The position numbers and the translations under genes were made by a program. From assembly GCA_020201415.1 (NCBI GenBank), contig JAIVGW010000326.1:1-9501 (forward strand): DNA of 9,501 nt. The letters are read 5' to 3'. This document shows, piece after piece, positions 1-6,763 of this stretch; position 1 is the stretch's first letter; each line of letters starts with the position of its first letter. The notes beneath the pieces were generated by a model. It worked only from the letters and a program-made list of their open reading frames with translations, ran no database searches and was not told the origin of the DNA. The DNA is from Lentisphaerota bacterium. GTDB lineage: Bacteria > Verrucomicrobiota > Kiritimatiellia > JAAZAB01.

Positions 1-69
1 TTCACGTTGCCCGAGCAACCGCCCCCTCGACTCGAAGAGTTGAAGAAAAAATGTGGGGCAGACCTGTAA
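1..69 (+). CDS. possible C-terminal tail of a convergent protein (partial, unidentified)
   Basis: Frame 1 is open from the window edge and reads 22 residues, starting FTLPEQPPPRLEELKKKCGA, before a TAA at 67-69. The composition (proline-rich, then a charged amphipathic RLEELKKK stretch) looks like a genuine protein C-terminus and not random translation. The segment is followed directly by repeat-rich non-coding DNA, as expected where two genes converge. It is too short to assign a family. A chance open frame of this length is quite possible, so the call is weak. Confidence 0.35.
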   Translation, partial: FTLPEQPPPRLEELKKKCGADL

Positions 70-120
70 GCGATAATCGAAGAAAAAAGACGTTTTTACC
101 CGCGAATAGCGAAAGACGGG

Positions 121-193
121 TTAGGGCGAAAGATTAGGGTGGATCTCGTTGTTTCCTTAATCATTCGCCATAATCCTTCGCCCTAATCTCCCT
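121..193. repeat. inverted and short tandem repeat based on GATTAGGGCGAA words
   Basis: The left arm TTAGGGCGAAAGATTA (121-136) pairs with the right arm TAATCCTTCGCCCTAA (171-186) at 15 of 16 positions, with a 34-nt spacer. Read on the minus strand, the right arm continues as near-tandem 13-mers (GATTAGGGCGAAG, GATTATGGCGAAT, GATTAAGG). It is therefore both an inverted repeat and a degenerate tandem repeat. It could form a long hairpin in either transcript and may help terminate or stabilise converging transcripts. There is no T-run to make it a classic intrinsic terminator. Confidence 0.7.
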
Positions 194-258
194 GTAGCGG
201 CAACCCAACTGCTCCTTCTAGTTTGAGTGATTCGTGATATCATACTGGAGGGCAAAGA

Positions 259-308
259 CTTCGGCGTGAGCTTAGTCGAATCAATGCCTGCCCTGAGCTA
301 AGCCGAAG
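259..308. repeat. REP-like palindromic element
   Basis: The outer arms CTTCGGC (259-265) and GCCGAAG (302-308) are perfect complements, and the interior holds CTTAG (271-275) and CTAAG (298-302). The core CCTGCCCTGAGCTAAGCCGA followed by AGGG resembles a palindromic word (CCCTGAG...CGAAGGG) that I recall as widespread between genes in environmental bacterial genomes. That resemblance is from memory. Its place 64 bases past the sulfatase stop suits a REP-type extragenic element. Confidence 0.45.
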
Positions 309-371
309 GGTGCTGAGCCGCATCAAGACGGAATTGTTTAAAGGCGACAATTTTCCAGTACGCAGTTTTGG

Positions 372-1847
372 TCATCCGCGCCGGTCCTGTTTCAACGGCA
401 GCACATCGCCCGTACGCATGAAATATTCCAGCAGGCACGATTGCATTTCAGATTCCAACGCGGCATGGGCCGGATCACCGGCCAGATTGCATAATTCGCC
501 CGGATCCTGTCGGAGATCATACAGTTCGTGGTGGCCGGTGTAGCCGCGCCTGACATATTTATGGGCAAGCGTGCGGCACATCACGGCATAGGTGCCGGCA
601 TCGGCAAACGGCAGGGCGGCGCCTGACTGCACCTGGTAAAACGATCCGGGCGGCGACGCCTTGGCCTCCATGTTTTTAAAGGACGTTTCTCCCCGGCGGC
701 TGCCGACTTCCGCGAACACCGCGTGGTGTAACTCGGATTCATCACCGGCTAACGATGCGCGCAGCGAACTACCCTGGCAGGTATAACCCGGCTCAATTCC
801 CAAAAGATCATAAATCGTCGCGGAAACATCCAGCAGTTCGGTCAATTGACGGCGCAAGCCGGGTTTGACTGCCACGTCCGCCGGCGGCTTGATGATCAGG
901 GGCACATGTAACAGGCAGTCCTGCAGGGTGGCATGCGTCTTTTCCGGCAGGCCGTAATCTCCGGTAAAATCCCCGTGATCCGAAAAGAACGCCAGCAAAG
1001 TCTCATCATACATTCCCTGCCGCCTGAGCGCCTCCACCACCCGACCGAACAAGTCGTCCACCTGGGCGCACATCGCATAATAAATCCGCCGTATATCGCG
1101 CCACTGCTCATCCGTCACGGCCGATGCGCCATAGGCCTGACGCAAAGCCGCCAGCACCGGCGGCTCCCCCCGGCCAACCGGCAGGCAGGGCGGCAACAAG
1201 TCCGGATTGATCAGGTCATAATATTTCCGGGTGGTAACATAAGCCGGGTGCACCAGTGACAACGGCAGATAGATGCATAACGGTTGCGTTCCCTGATGGC
1301 GGGCGATGACATCCAAGGCGCCGTCAACCAGCGCTTCATCCTTATGCCGATAGGGTTGCCCCGCCCCACCCCGCTCAGCCACCCCCCGGTAATAAAGGCG
1401 ATAACGCGGATCGTCTTCCGGTAACGGTTGCAGGCGATAGCCTTCATCCGTTTGCTGCTGGTCGGAACGATACTTAATATCGCAATGTTTTTGATAATCT
1501 TCCGGCGATTCCACCGCCACCAGATCGTTCTTGCCGCCCCACCACACCCGGTAGCCCTCCTGTCGCAGGACTTTCAGAAGATGCGGTTCATGATCCTTGA
1601 GCAGATTGCGCATTGAGCGATGGCCATGCACATGCGGATACCAGCCGGTCATGAAGGAACAGCGACTGGGGGTGCAGACAGGATTCTGGGAGAAGGCGTT
1701 GCTGTAGGACACCGCATCCCGCCCCACCAGCGCGTCCAGATTGGGTGTGACCGCCCCGGGATTGCCAGCATGCCCCAGCACGTCACCACGATACGATTCC
1801 GCCACGAACAAGATGACATTGGGTTTCCTTTGCACAGTTAGCTCCAT
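372..1847 (-). CDS. type I sulfatase (formylglycine-dependent sulfate ester hydrolase)
   Basis: This is an alkaline-phosphatase-fold sulfatase of 491 residues. The activation motif CTPSR is at residues 58-62, where Cys58 would become formylglycine, followed by the usual CSFMTGWYPHVHGH segment. Other core features are a GGK (Lys106), LVHPAY, and SDHGD (289-293) with metal ligands Asp290 and His291, then Lys303. The C-terminal ELYDLRQDPGELCNLAGDP is typical of the family. The strand-1 metal site reads VAESYRGD, with Glu-Ser where most members have Asp-Asp or Asp-Gln, so it may belong to a divergent subfamily. No signal peptide is visible, suggesting cytoplasmic action on imported sulfated oligosaccharides. 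Activity would need a formylglycine-generating enzyme encoded elsewhere. It is the last gene of the operon, about 8 bp after the PL22-like stop. The ATG at 1847 lacks a Shine-Dalgarno site, and a GTG at 1835 is a credible alternative. The substrate cannot be read from the sequence. Confidence 0.93.
   Translation of the reverse strand: MELTVQRKPNVILFVAESYRGDVLGHAGNPGAVTPNLDALVGRDAVSYSNAFSQNPVCTPSRCSFMTGWYPHVHGHRSMRNLLKDHEPHLLKVLRQEGYRVWWGGKNDLVAVESPEDYQKHCDIKYRSDQQQTDEGYRLQPLPEDDPRYRLYYRGVAERGGAGQPYRHKDEALVDGALDVIARHQGTQPLCIYLPLSLVHPAYVTTRKYYDLINPDLLPPCLPVGRGEPPVLAALRQAYGASAVTDEQWRDIRRIYYAMCAQVDDLFGRVVEALRRQGMYDETLLAFFSDHGDFTGDYGLPEKTHATLQDCLLHVPLIIKPPADVAVKPGLRRQLTELLDVSATIYDLLGIEPGYTCQGSSLRASLAGDESELHHAVFAEVGSRRGETSFKNMEAKASPPGSFYQVQSGAALPFADAGTYAVMCRTLAHKYVRRGYTGHHELYDLRQDPGELCNLAGDPAHAALESEMQSCLLEYFMRTGDVLPLKQDRRG
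1842..1845 (-). promoter_or_regulatory. Shine-Dalgarno GGAG favouring a GTG start for the sulfatase
   Basis: On the minus strand GGAG is followed by six bases and then GTG (1835-1833), which is ideal spacing. The upstream ATG (1847-1845) overlaps this GGAG and is preceded only by AACCGACCA, with no ribosome-binding site. A start at 1835 gives an N-terminus reading MQRKPNVILFVAES, closer to the usual sulfatase beginning. The difference is only four residues. Confidence 0.5.
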
Positions 1848-1855
1848 TGGTCGGT

Positions 1856-3005
1856 TCAGGATTGATCCGCAAGCGCCTGGCGGACATCGATCATATACAA
1901 TTGCGAACCTTCACCCACATCGCGATTGAAAATTATAGCGCTGCCGTCACGGCTCCAGGCGGGATGCGACTGGGTGGTCCATGCGCGCACTTCACCGGAC
2001 AGGGCGCGCCCCAGGGCGGCCATCACCGTTTCTCCCGGCGCCCGCGCGGCGATAGCCCGTTGCGTGGCATAGCCCTCCGAAAAGCATTTGCCGGCGGCCG
2101 CCACCCGGGCTGCTCCGGTATGCGGATCACAAATGATAATCTGCTCGCCGTCCGGGCCGGCGCCGTCGGTGCAGAGCCAACGCCCGGTTTTCCAGGGGAT
2201 GCCAGTTGGGATGATGGACGCAGGGGCCCACATAACGCGGTTCCTCGCCGTCCGTACCCACCGTCAGCAAAAGTCGCAACCGCGGCTCATGTAATCCCTG
2301 ATCCCAGAAGGTGTTGGTAAAATTGAACATTAACCGGGGCAAGCGCCGATGAACGATGATCATCTTGGCATACATATGACATTGCTCCGGAACCTCCGGC
2401 GCTATGCGCATAGCATCGGCGATTGACAGGATTACCCGACGTTCGCCGGTCTCCACATCCAGGCGCAGCACACCCTTGTCGTGGCGCGGCGCAATGACAT
2501 CATCAGGGAACATTGCGGCATGCGCCGTCGCCCCGTAAAGGTAGCGGCCTTCCGGACCGCAAAAAACCGAAGTCATATCATCCAGCCGCACGATCTTGGC
2601 CGCGCTTCCATCAGACGCGCAAGTCACGCCGATCGGGCCGGCATCGTCGGCATCCAGGTAAAACACGCGCCCCGTATTCCCCTGCCATTGCTGAAAGGCC
2701 ATGGAATGCGATTCCCACTTGCGGGAATGTCCGATCACGCTAATTTCACCGGTGGCGCATTGCATCATGCAAATCTCGGCGGCCGGGGCAACCCGGTCGT
2801 AACGTGCCAGCAGCAGACTTTCACTGTCTGGCGACCAAGGACAAAATAAATGGTAGGTATGTTTATGCTCGCGGGGCCCCTGGGTCAGGCGATAAACCGC
2901 CGAACCCATTGCCGGCGCCGGCGCCGCCCATTTTGCCAGCGCCATCGCCACCGTCCGCGTCCTTGATCCTTCAGACAATTTACTATTTTCGCTTGGCGCA
3001 CTCAT
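1856..3005 (-). CDS. oligogalacturonate lyase-like (PL22-like) beta-propeller, frameshifted
   Basis: Two overlapping frames (3005 to 2127 and 2233 to 1856) form one gene once a single extra base near 2186 is removed, giving 382 residues, close to the roughly 390 of PL22 oligogalacturonate lyases. Those enzymes split unsaturated or saturated digalacturonate to deoxy-keto-uronate in the cytoplasm. Visible features are an N-terminal propeller blade (VYRLTQGPREHKHTYHLF, then WSPD), repeated blade motifs such as FCPWSPDSESLLLARYD, HHPNWHP (264-270), and a final blade with TTQSHPAWSRDGSAIIFNRD. The Gln345 and His347 of this last motif sit where the family has Gln/His metal ligands. There is no signal peptide. 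The ATG at 3005 has AGGGGAG six bases upstream; a TTG at 3011 is less likely. The stop is about 8 bp before the sulfatase. Another TolB/WD40-like propeller function remains possible. Confidence 0.8.
2184..2192 (-). other. frameshift site in the PL22-like gene (+1 base)
   Basis: On the minus strand the sequence reads GAAAACCGGGCG. In the upstream frame it gives HPLENRALALHRR and then drifts into an arginine-rich string ending in TGA. Removing one C of the CC pair (2186-2187 on the plus strand) restores HPLENGRWLCTDG, a normal propeller-blade sequence that continues to the true C-terminus. A single inserted base is therefore the simplest explanation. Confidence 0.85.
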
Positions 3006-3011
3006 CTTCAA

Positions 3012-3018
3012 CTCCCCT
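3012..3018 (-). promoter_or_regulatory. ribosome binding site AGGGGAG of the PL22-like gene
   Basis: AGGGGAG lies six bases before the ATG at 3005, and its first base is one nucleotide past the TAA of the preceding lyase gene (3022-3020). The spacing selects ATG 3005 over the in-frame TTG at 3011. The placement points to translational coupling within the operon. Confidence 0.75.
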
Positions 3019-3019
3019 G

Positions 3020-6000
3020 TTAATTATTCTTATCAAGCCAGTCATGCCTGGAACTACAGAGCTGGTATTCCGGGGTGAGGGCACCCCGGCTCCAACGCCT
3101 AATGAACTGTTCCGGGGTGAGGGCACCCCGGCTCCAACACCTAATGACTGTTCCGGGGTGAGGGCACCCCGGCTCCAACACCTTATATAACGCAGGGTGG
3201 AGGCCGACGGTTACGGCGATCCGCGCATCAGGTTCACGGCGGAAGAACGGCAGGGCGGCATTGACCCGGCCGGGCCAGTAATGAATAGTTCCATCCTGGC
3301 CGGGGGGTCGGGCCGGATCGGGCCGCAGAGGCTCGCCATTGACATATACAGCGTAATGGCCCGCCGTGCCGGGCTCGCCCTCCACGGTTTGCCAGGTGAA
3401 TGCCAGGTGATACCATTCACCCGCTTCCAACCAGAAGCGACCGGTGAACCCGGCATTGGTATCCTTGCCGAAGACCCACAGATTCATTGAAGCAAATTCA
3501 GGGGATCGGCTTCTTTCGCGCCCGCGCCGGTATTGCAGGGTTTGGGATCCGGAACGCAGAAAATTCAGGTCGTTGAAACTACGCCCCACGCTGAAGGGGA
3601 GTTCGGTTGATGACCAGTTGGGACGGAACCAGAATTCGACGGTGCCGGTATCCCCGGGATATTGCGTGAATTTACCACCATCAGGATCGCCCCGCTGAAA
3701 CGTGAGCGTTTTGGCGCCGGGCAGATGCAGGGCCTGACCCCGCAATCCCGGCACAAAAGCCATATCTTCCGTCGGCGGCTGGAACCGTGGCTTCGGCTGC
3801 ACCTGCGCGCCGGTCACCAGCCAGCCGGGTGAGCGGGCAAACAGCGGCTCGGCGTTCAACAGCCTTACGATGCCGGACTGGTTGGGCCGCATGCTCCAGA
3901 TGCCGGCCAGACCTTCCACCGGGATTTCAATTTCACCGATATTGTCCGCGGTTGCCTCCAGCGCCACCGACCCGTCCGGGCGGCGTATTTCCGTCGGAAC
4001 CCCTAGCGACAGGCGCAGTTGCTCCAGCCCTTCATCGACACGAAAATAATCGACTACGGCCGCGCCCTGCATACGGAACCCTTCGGGCGCATAAACGGAT
4101 ATTTCCGGCACATCGGTATCCAGTACATCAACATAATCTGCCCCCGGGAACTCCAGCGTGTAAAGGCCGGGGGGCACATCCGTCGGCAGGGCCAGCGCCA
4201 CATTACGCCGGCGCGGATCGCTACGGCTGGTATAAGAGGTCCGGAACATCGCTTCCTCGCGCAAACGCAAGCGTTCGGCAGCTTCGCTGCCACCGGGAAC
4301 ATGCGGGGCCAACAACACGGTTACGAGCGTGTCTTCCGCCAGTTGATTTGACATCCGCAGGTGAATCCTCATTTCAGATGAGCCCTCCGCCGGCAGGCGC
4401 AGCATGATCCGGCTGGGATCCGGCTGGGCATACTGACGCAATACCGGGAAGGGCGTCGGCGGAGTCGAAACGTCCGCCATGGCCCCCAACGCCGCCGGCA
4501 ACCCCATGGTCGGATTGATCTGGGAAGTGATACCGGCGCTACCGCCCCAGCGCCGGTGCTGATCCAGTAGGGCATTGATCACCCGCAGATAATTGACATC
4601 GCCGGTCCAACGGTAACCGACGCTGAACAGCAAGCTGGGATAGGACTGACCGCCAAAGGCCCCGCCCACACGGTTAAAGCGATATTCGTAATCGAGGCAT
4701 TTCAGGAATGCCTGGCGCGCCAGCTCGTCGCCGGTTTCCCGATAGTAGTAATAGATCGAGATCAGGTTGCGGTCCACCTTATAGAGCGAACCGAAACGAA
4801 TATCGTCATTAATGGCATTGGGGCTGTCCATATCAATCACATAACGCGCCAACTCACGGGCCATTTCGCCGAAATCCTCATCCCATTCCCGGGCATACAG
4901 ATTGGCGAGCACCCGCAGGACCATGAAGATACCATCATAGCTCGAGAGCGATTGGGAGGTTTCCTCCCAATTTTGCTTAAAGGCCTCGCCGTGCATGCGG
5001 GTAAGTTCCAGGACATACTCGTCGCCCGTCAGGTAATACTCCAGCAGCCAGTTGACGATATCATGCCCCGTGTTGCCGCCGACGGGCACAATCTGGGTAA
5101 AACTGCCCCATTCCCTGGGATAATCCCAATGCCCGCGGTCATTGGTAAAACCGCCCTTGTATTTTTTGCCGGCAGTCCAATGCGCCAAGGCCCAATCCCC
5201 GGCGTAGCGGTTAAAGGCATGGGCATAATCGTAATAACGGCGATCGCCGCTGCGCGCCAAAAGTCCCCATGCATGGCGGCGCAGACCGTAGTCCACCAGC
5301 GCCGATACACGGAAGAAACCGCCGGGACCGCGGATATAGGGCGGCGCGCCCCAGGCGATAAACCCGGTGCGCGGCAACCTTTCATGGCTGGCCATCAGGC
5401 TGTCCCAGAAATCCGACAATACCGTTTCTTCCCGCGGAAACCGCTCCATGTCCAGCGGATGCATGGGCCAGCCGATGGCTTCACTGGCCGTCAACCAGGC
5501 CGGATCCGCCAACACCAGCGGCGGCTGCGAAGCGGCCTGGGCGCGTTGCATGACCTTTGCCGGCGTATCGTTTACCTGACGTGGCAGCAACCATACATCA
5601 TGCGTCCGCGCGCCGCCCTGGGCATTGCTGGGAACTTGCGACAACGCATTCGCCCCGCCCGAGGCGCGGGAGGACCACTGTCCCCAATAATCTGCCACCA
5701 GCGTCGCAGCGCGAAAATCAAGTTCGCGTCCACTGCGGCCGGACCAGAAAGCCAGACGCACGCCTTCCGAGCTGAAAGCAATCTCCTTGGGAAAACGTTG
5801 CGCCAGCCAGGGCATGACCACGGTCAGGCCATGATCTTGGTAAGCGGCGTCCCCCCAGTCTCCCGCCGCCACGGTCTGGGCCAGCCAGTCTTTCTCCCAA
5901 AAAATGTTGGTTGTAGCCCCGCCGCTTGAATGCCGGCCCGCACCGCGGCCCACCACGGCAAGGGCAGCGCGCTCCAGGTAATGCGGGTAATCATCCTGCA

Positions 6001-6750
6001 ACAGAAAAATTTCATTCCCGGAAAACGGATAACGCACCATGTCCGCGGCCGCCACCGGCCGGCCGGCCAGCAGTTCCCCGGGATCGCGGTTGGAATTATC
6101 CAGAGCGAAAGCCACTTCCCGCGGCGCGGCCGGGGAACGGAAAAACAGACCATAATCGCGGAACCAGACCTCATTGGTGTCTTCCGTCAGCACCAGCGAA
6201 TGCGTGATGCGCAGGTAAGGACTACCGGCCGTAAAATACAACCAGACCCGGGCCCGGGCCAGACGCGCCCCATCATCGGCGACATACCAGCCTTCGCGCC
6301 GGATCACCGCCCGCACCGGACCGCTTTTGATGGTTTCCGAGGTAACCTCCGCGCCGGCGCCCGTCACCATTGCCCGGCGGCCCCGGTTGTCCTCCAGAAA
6401 CGCCTCGCTATCATCAAACAACAGGCGTCCGTCATAACGGGCCGTGACCGGCAACAGTCGGTCAGCCCGGAATTCAAAGACGGCCACACCGCCTGTGCCC
6501 AGCGCACTGTGCCGTCGCGCCAGGTGGCGGCGGAATCAATCTGGGCCGGCACTTCCTGATTGCCCTGCATGATCCTAACCTGTGACAAGTCCCGTAACAG
6601 GCCCTCCGGAAAAGGCAGGCCCGCAACCAACGGCCAGGGTTCGTCCAATTCCGACAAATCGTTGATTTTCAGATCAAACCCGCCGGAAGCCGCCATGGCA
6701 CAGGCTGTCAGTCCGCAGTACAAAACAAATAATTTGATGATTCTTTGCAT
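3020..6750 (-). CDS. exo-rhamnogalacturonan lyase-like protein (PL26/YetA-like) with C-terminal LamG-like domain, frameshifted
   Basis: Repairing one missing base near 6490 joins two frames into 1243 residues. The N-terminus MQRIIKLFVLYCGLTACAMA is an export signal with a possible lipobox (LTAC, Cys17); signal peptidase I cleavage after AMA is the alternative. Next comes the N-terminal barrel domain typical of PcRGLX/YetA proteins (WPLVAGLPFPEGLL, then VPAQ, then TWRDGTVRWAQA at about 76-87), a beta-sandwich, and an alpha/alpha-barrel at about 430-740 (FPREETVLSDFWDSL, GHWDYPREWGSF, GNTGHDIVNWLLEYYLTGDE). A beta-rich linker follows, then a concanavalin/LamG-like domain at about 990-1185 (GTVEFWFRPNW, GEWYHLAFTWQ). 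Family members cleave the rhamnose-galacturonate backbone by beta-elimination; this substrate is inferred. The last 53 residues are encoded by hairpin repeats and look non-native. AAGGAG is seven bases before ATG 6750. Confidence 0.82.
3068..3182. repeat. three tandem copies of a 32-bp hairpin repeat (period 41-42 bp)
   Basis: Copies begin at 3068, 3110 and 3151. Each has the core TTCCGGGGTGAGGGCACCCC followed by GGCTCCAACRCC. Within each core, CCGGGGTG and CACCCCGG form a perfect 8-bp stem around the loop AGGG (first copy 3070-3089). The linkers (TAATGAACTG and TAATGACTG) differ by one base, so the period changes from 42 to 41 and the reading frame shifts between copies. The array lies inside the 3' end of the large lyase ORF and just upstream of the next gene in the operon. 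It looks like a REP or small palindromic element and not like protein-coding repeats. Confidence 0.9.
6486..6495 (-). other. frameshift site in the PL26-like gene (-1 base)
   Basis: The frame from ATG 6750 reads TWRDGTVRWAQA and then becomes VWPSLNSGLTDCC, which looks non-native. The other frame resumes from GTG 6487 as VAVFEFRADRLLPVTARYDG, a natural continuation of the barrel domain. Adding one base within GCGGTGTGG gives WAQA-x-VAVFEF. The long downstream frame lacks its own Shine-Dalgarno site and signal peptide, so GTG 6487 is not a real start. Confidence 0.82.
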
Positions 6751-6757
6751 GATAAGA

Positions 6758-6763
6758 CTCCTT
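6758..6763 (-). promoter_or_regulatory. ribosome binding site AAGGAG of the PL26-like gene
   Basis: AAGGAG immediately follows the TAG of the upstream gene (6766-6764) and is seven bases from ATG 6750. It fixes the start of the large lyase at the signal peptide, although the same frame stays open further upstream inside the neighbouring gene. Confidence 0.8.

Larger units (their letters stand above)
70..371. other. non-coding intergenic segment, repeat-rich
   Basis: This stretch of about 300 bases lies between the possible plus-strand gene end and the sulfatase stop. I see no credible gene in it. It holds a long inverted repeat built from a GATTAGGGCGAA-type word (121-186) and a REP-like palindrome (259-308). 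A weak AT-rich stem, AATTGT/ACAATT, lies at 332-352 just past the sulfatase stop but has no T-run. The layout fits a convergent intergenic spacer colonised by small palindromic repeats. Confidence 0.6.

Noticed and set aside
330..356. Intrinsic terminator after the sulfatase
   Set aside because: The stem is only AATTGT/ACAATT, AT-rich with a mismatched extension and no U-tract, so it is not convincing.
1856..2233. Separate 125-residue gene
   Set aside because: It is the C-terminal half of the PL22-like protein after the frameshift. Its apparent start has no ribosome-binding site and falls inside the upstream fragment.
2917..2935. GCCGGC-rich microrepeat in the PL22-like N-terminus
   Set aside because: It simply encodes APAPA in GC-rich codons, and similar runs occur elsewhere in the window by composition.
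3068..3182. CRISPR array
   Set aside because: Repeats are separated by near-identical 9-10 base linkers, not unique spacers, and no cas genes are present.
3068..3182. Intrinsic terminators
   Set aside because: The stems are strong but no T-run follows on either strand, and the downstream gene is closely packed with its own ribosome-binding site.
3787..4407. Plus-strand open frame of 206 codons
   Set aside because: Low-complexity, arginine/proline/alanine-rich antisense shadow of the lyase with no ribosome-binding site or family resemblance.
4952..5929. Long plus-strand open frame of 325 codons opposite the lyase gene
   Set aside because: It is antisense to a well-supported protein with clear domains, has no recognisable motifs, and is rich in R, P, G and H as expected from a shadow of GC-rich coding DNA.
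5930..6559. Plus-strand open frame of 209 codons
   Set aside because: Antisense shadow of the lyase N-terminal region; composition biased and no domain visible.
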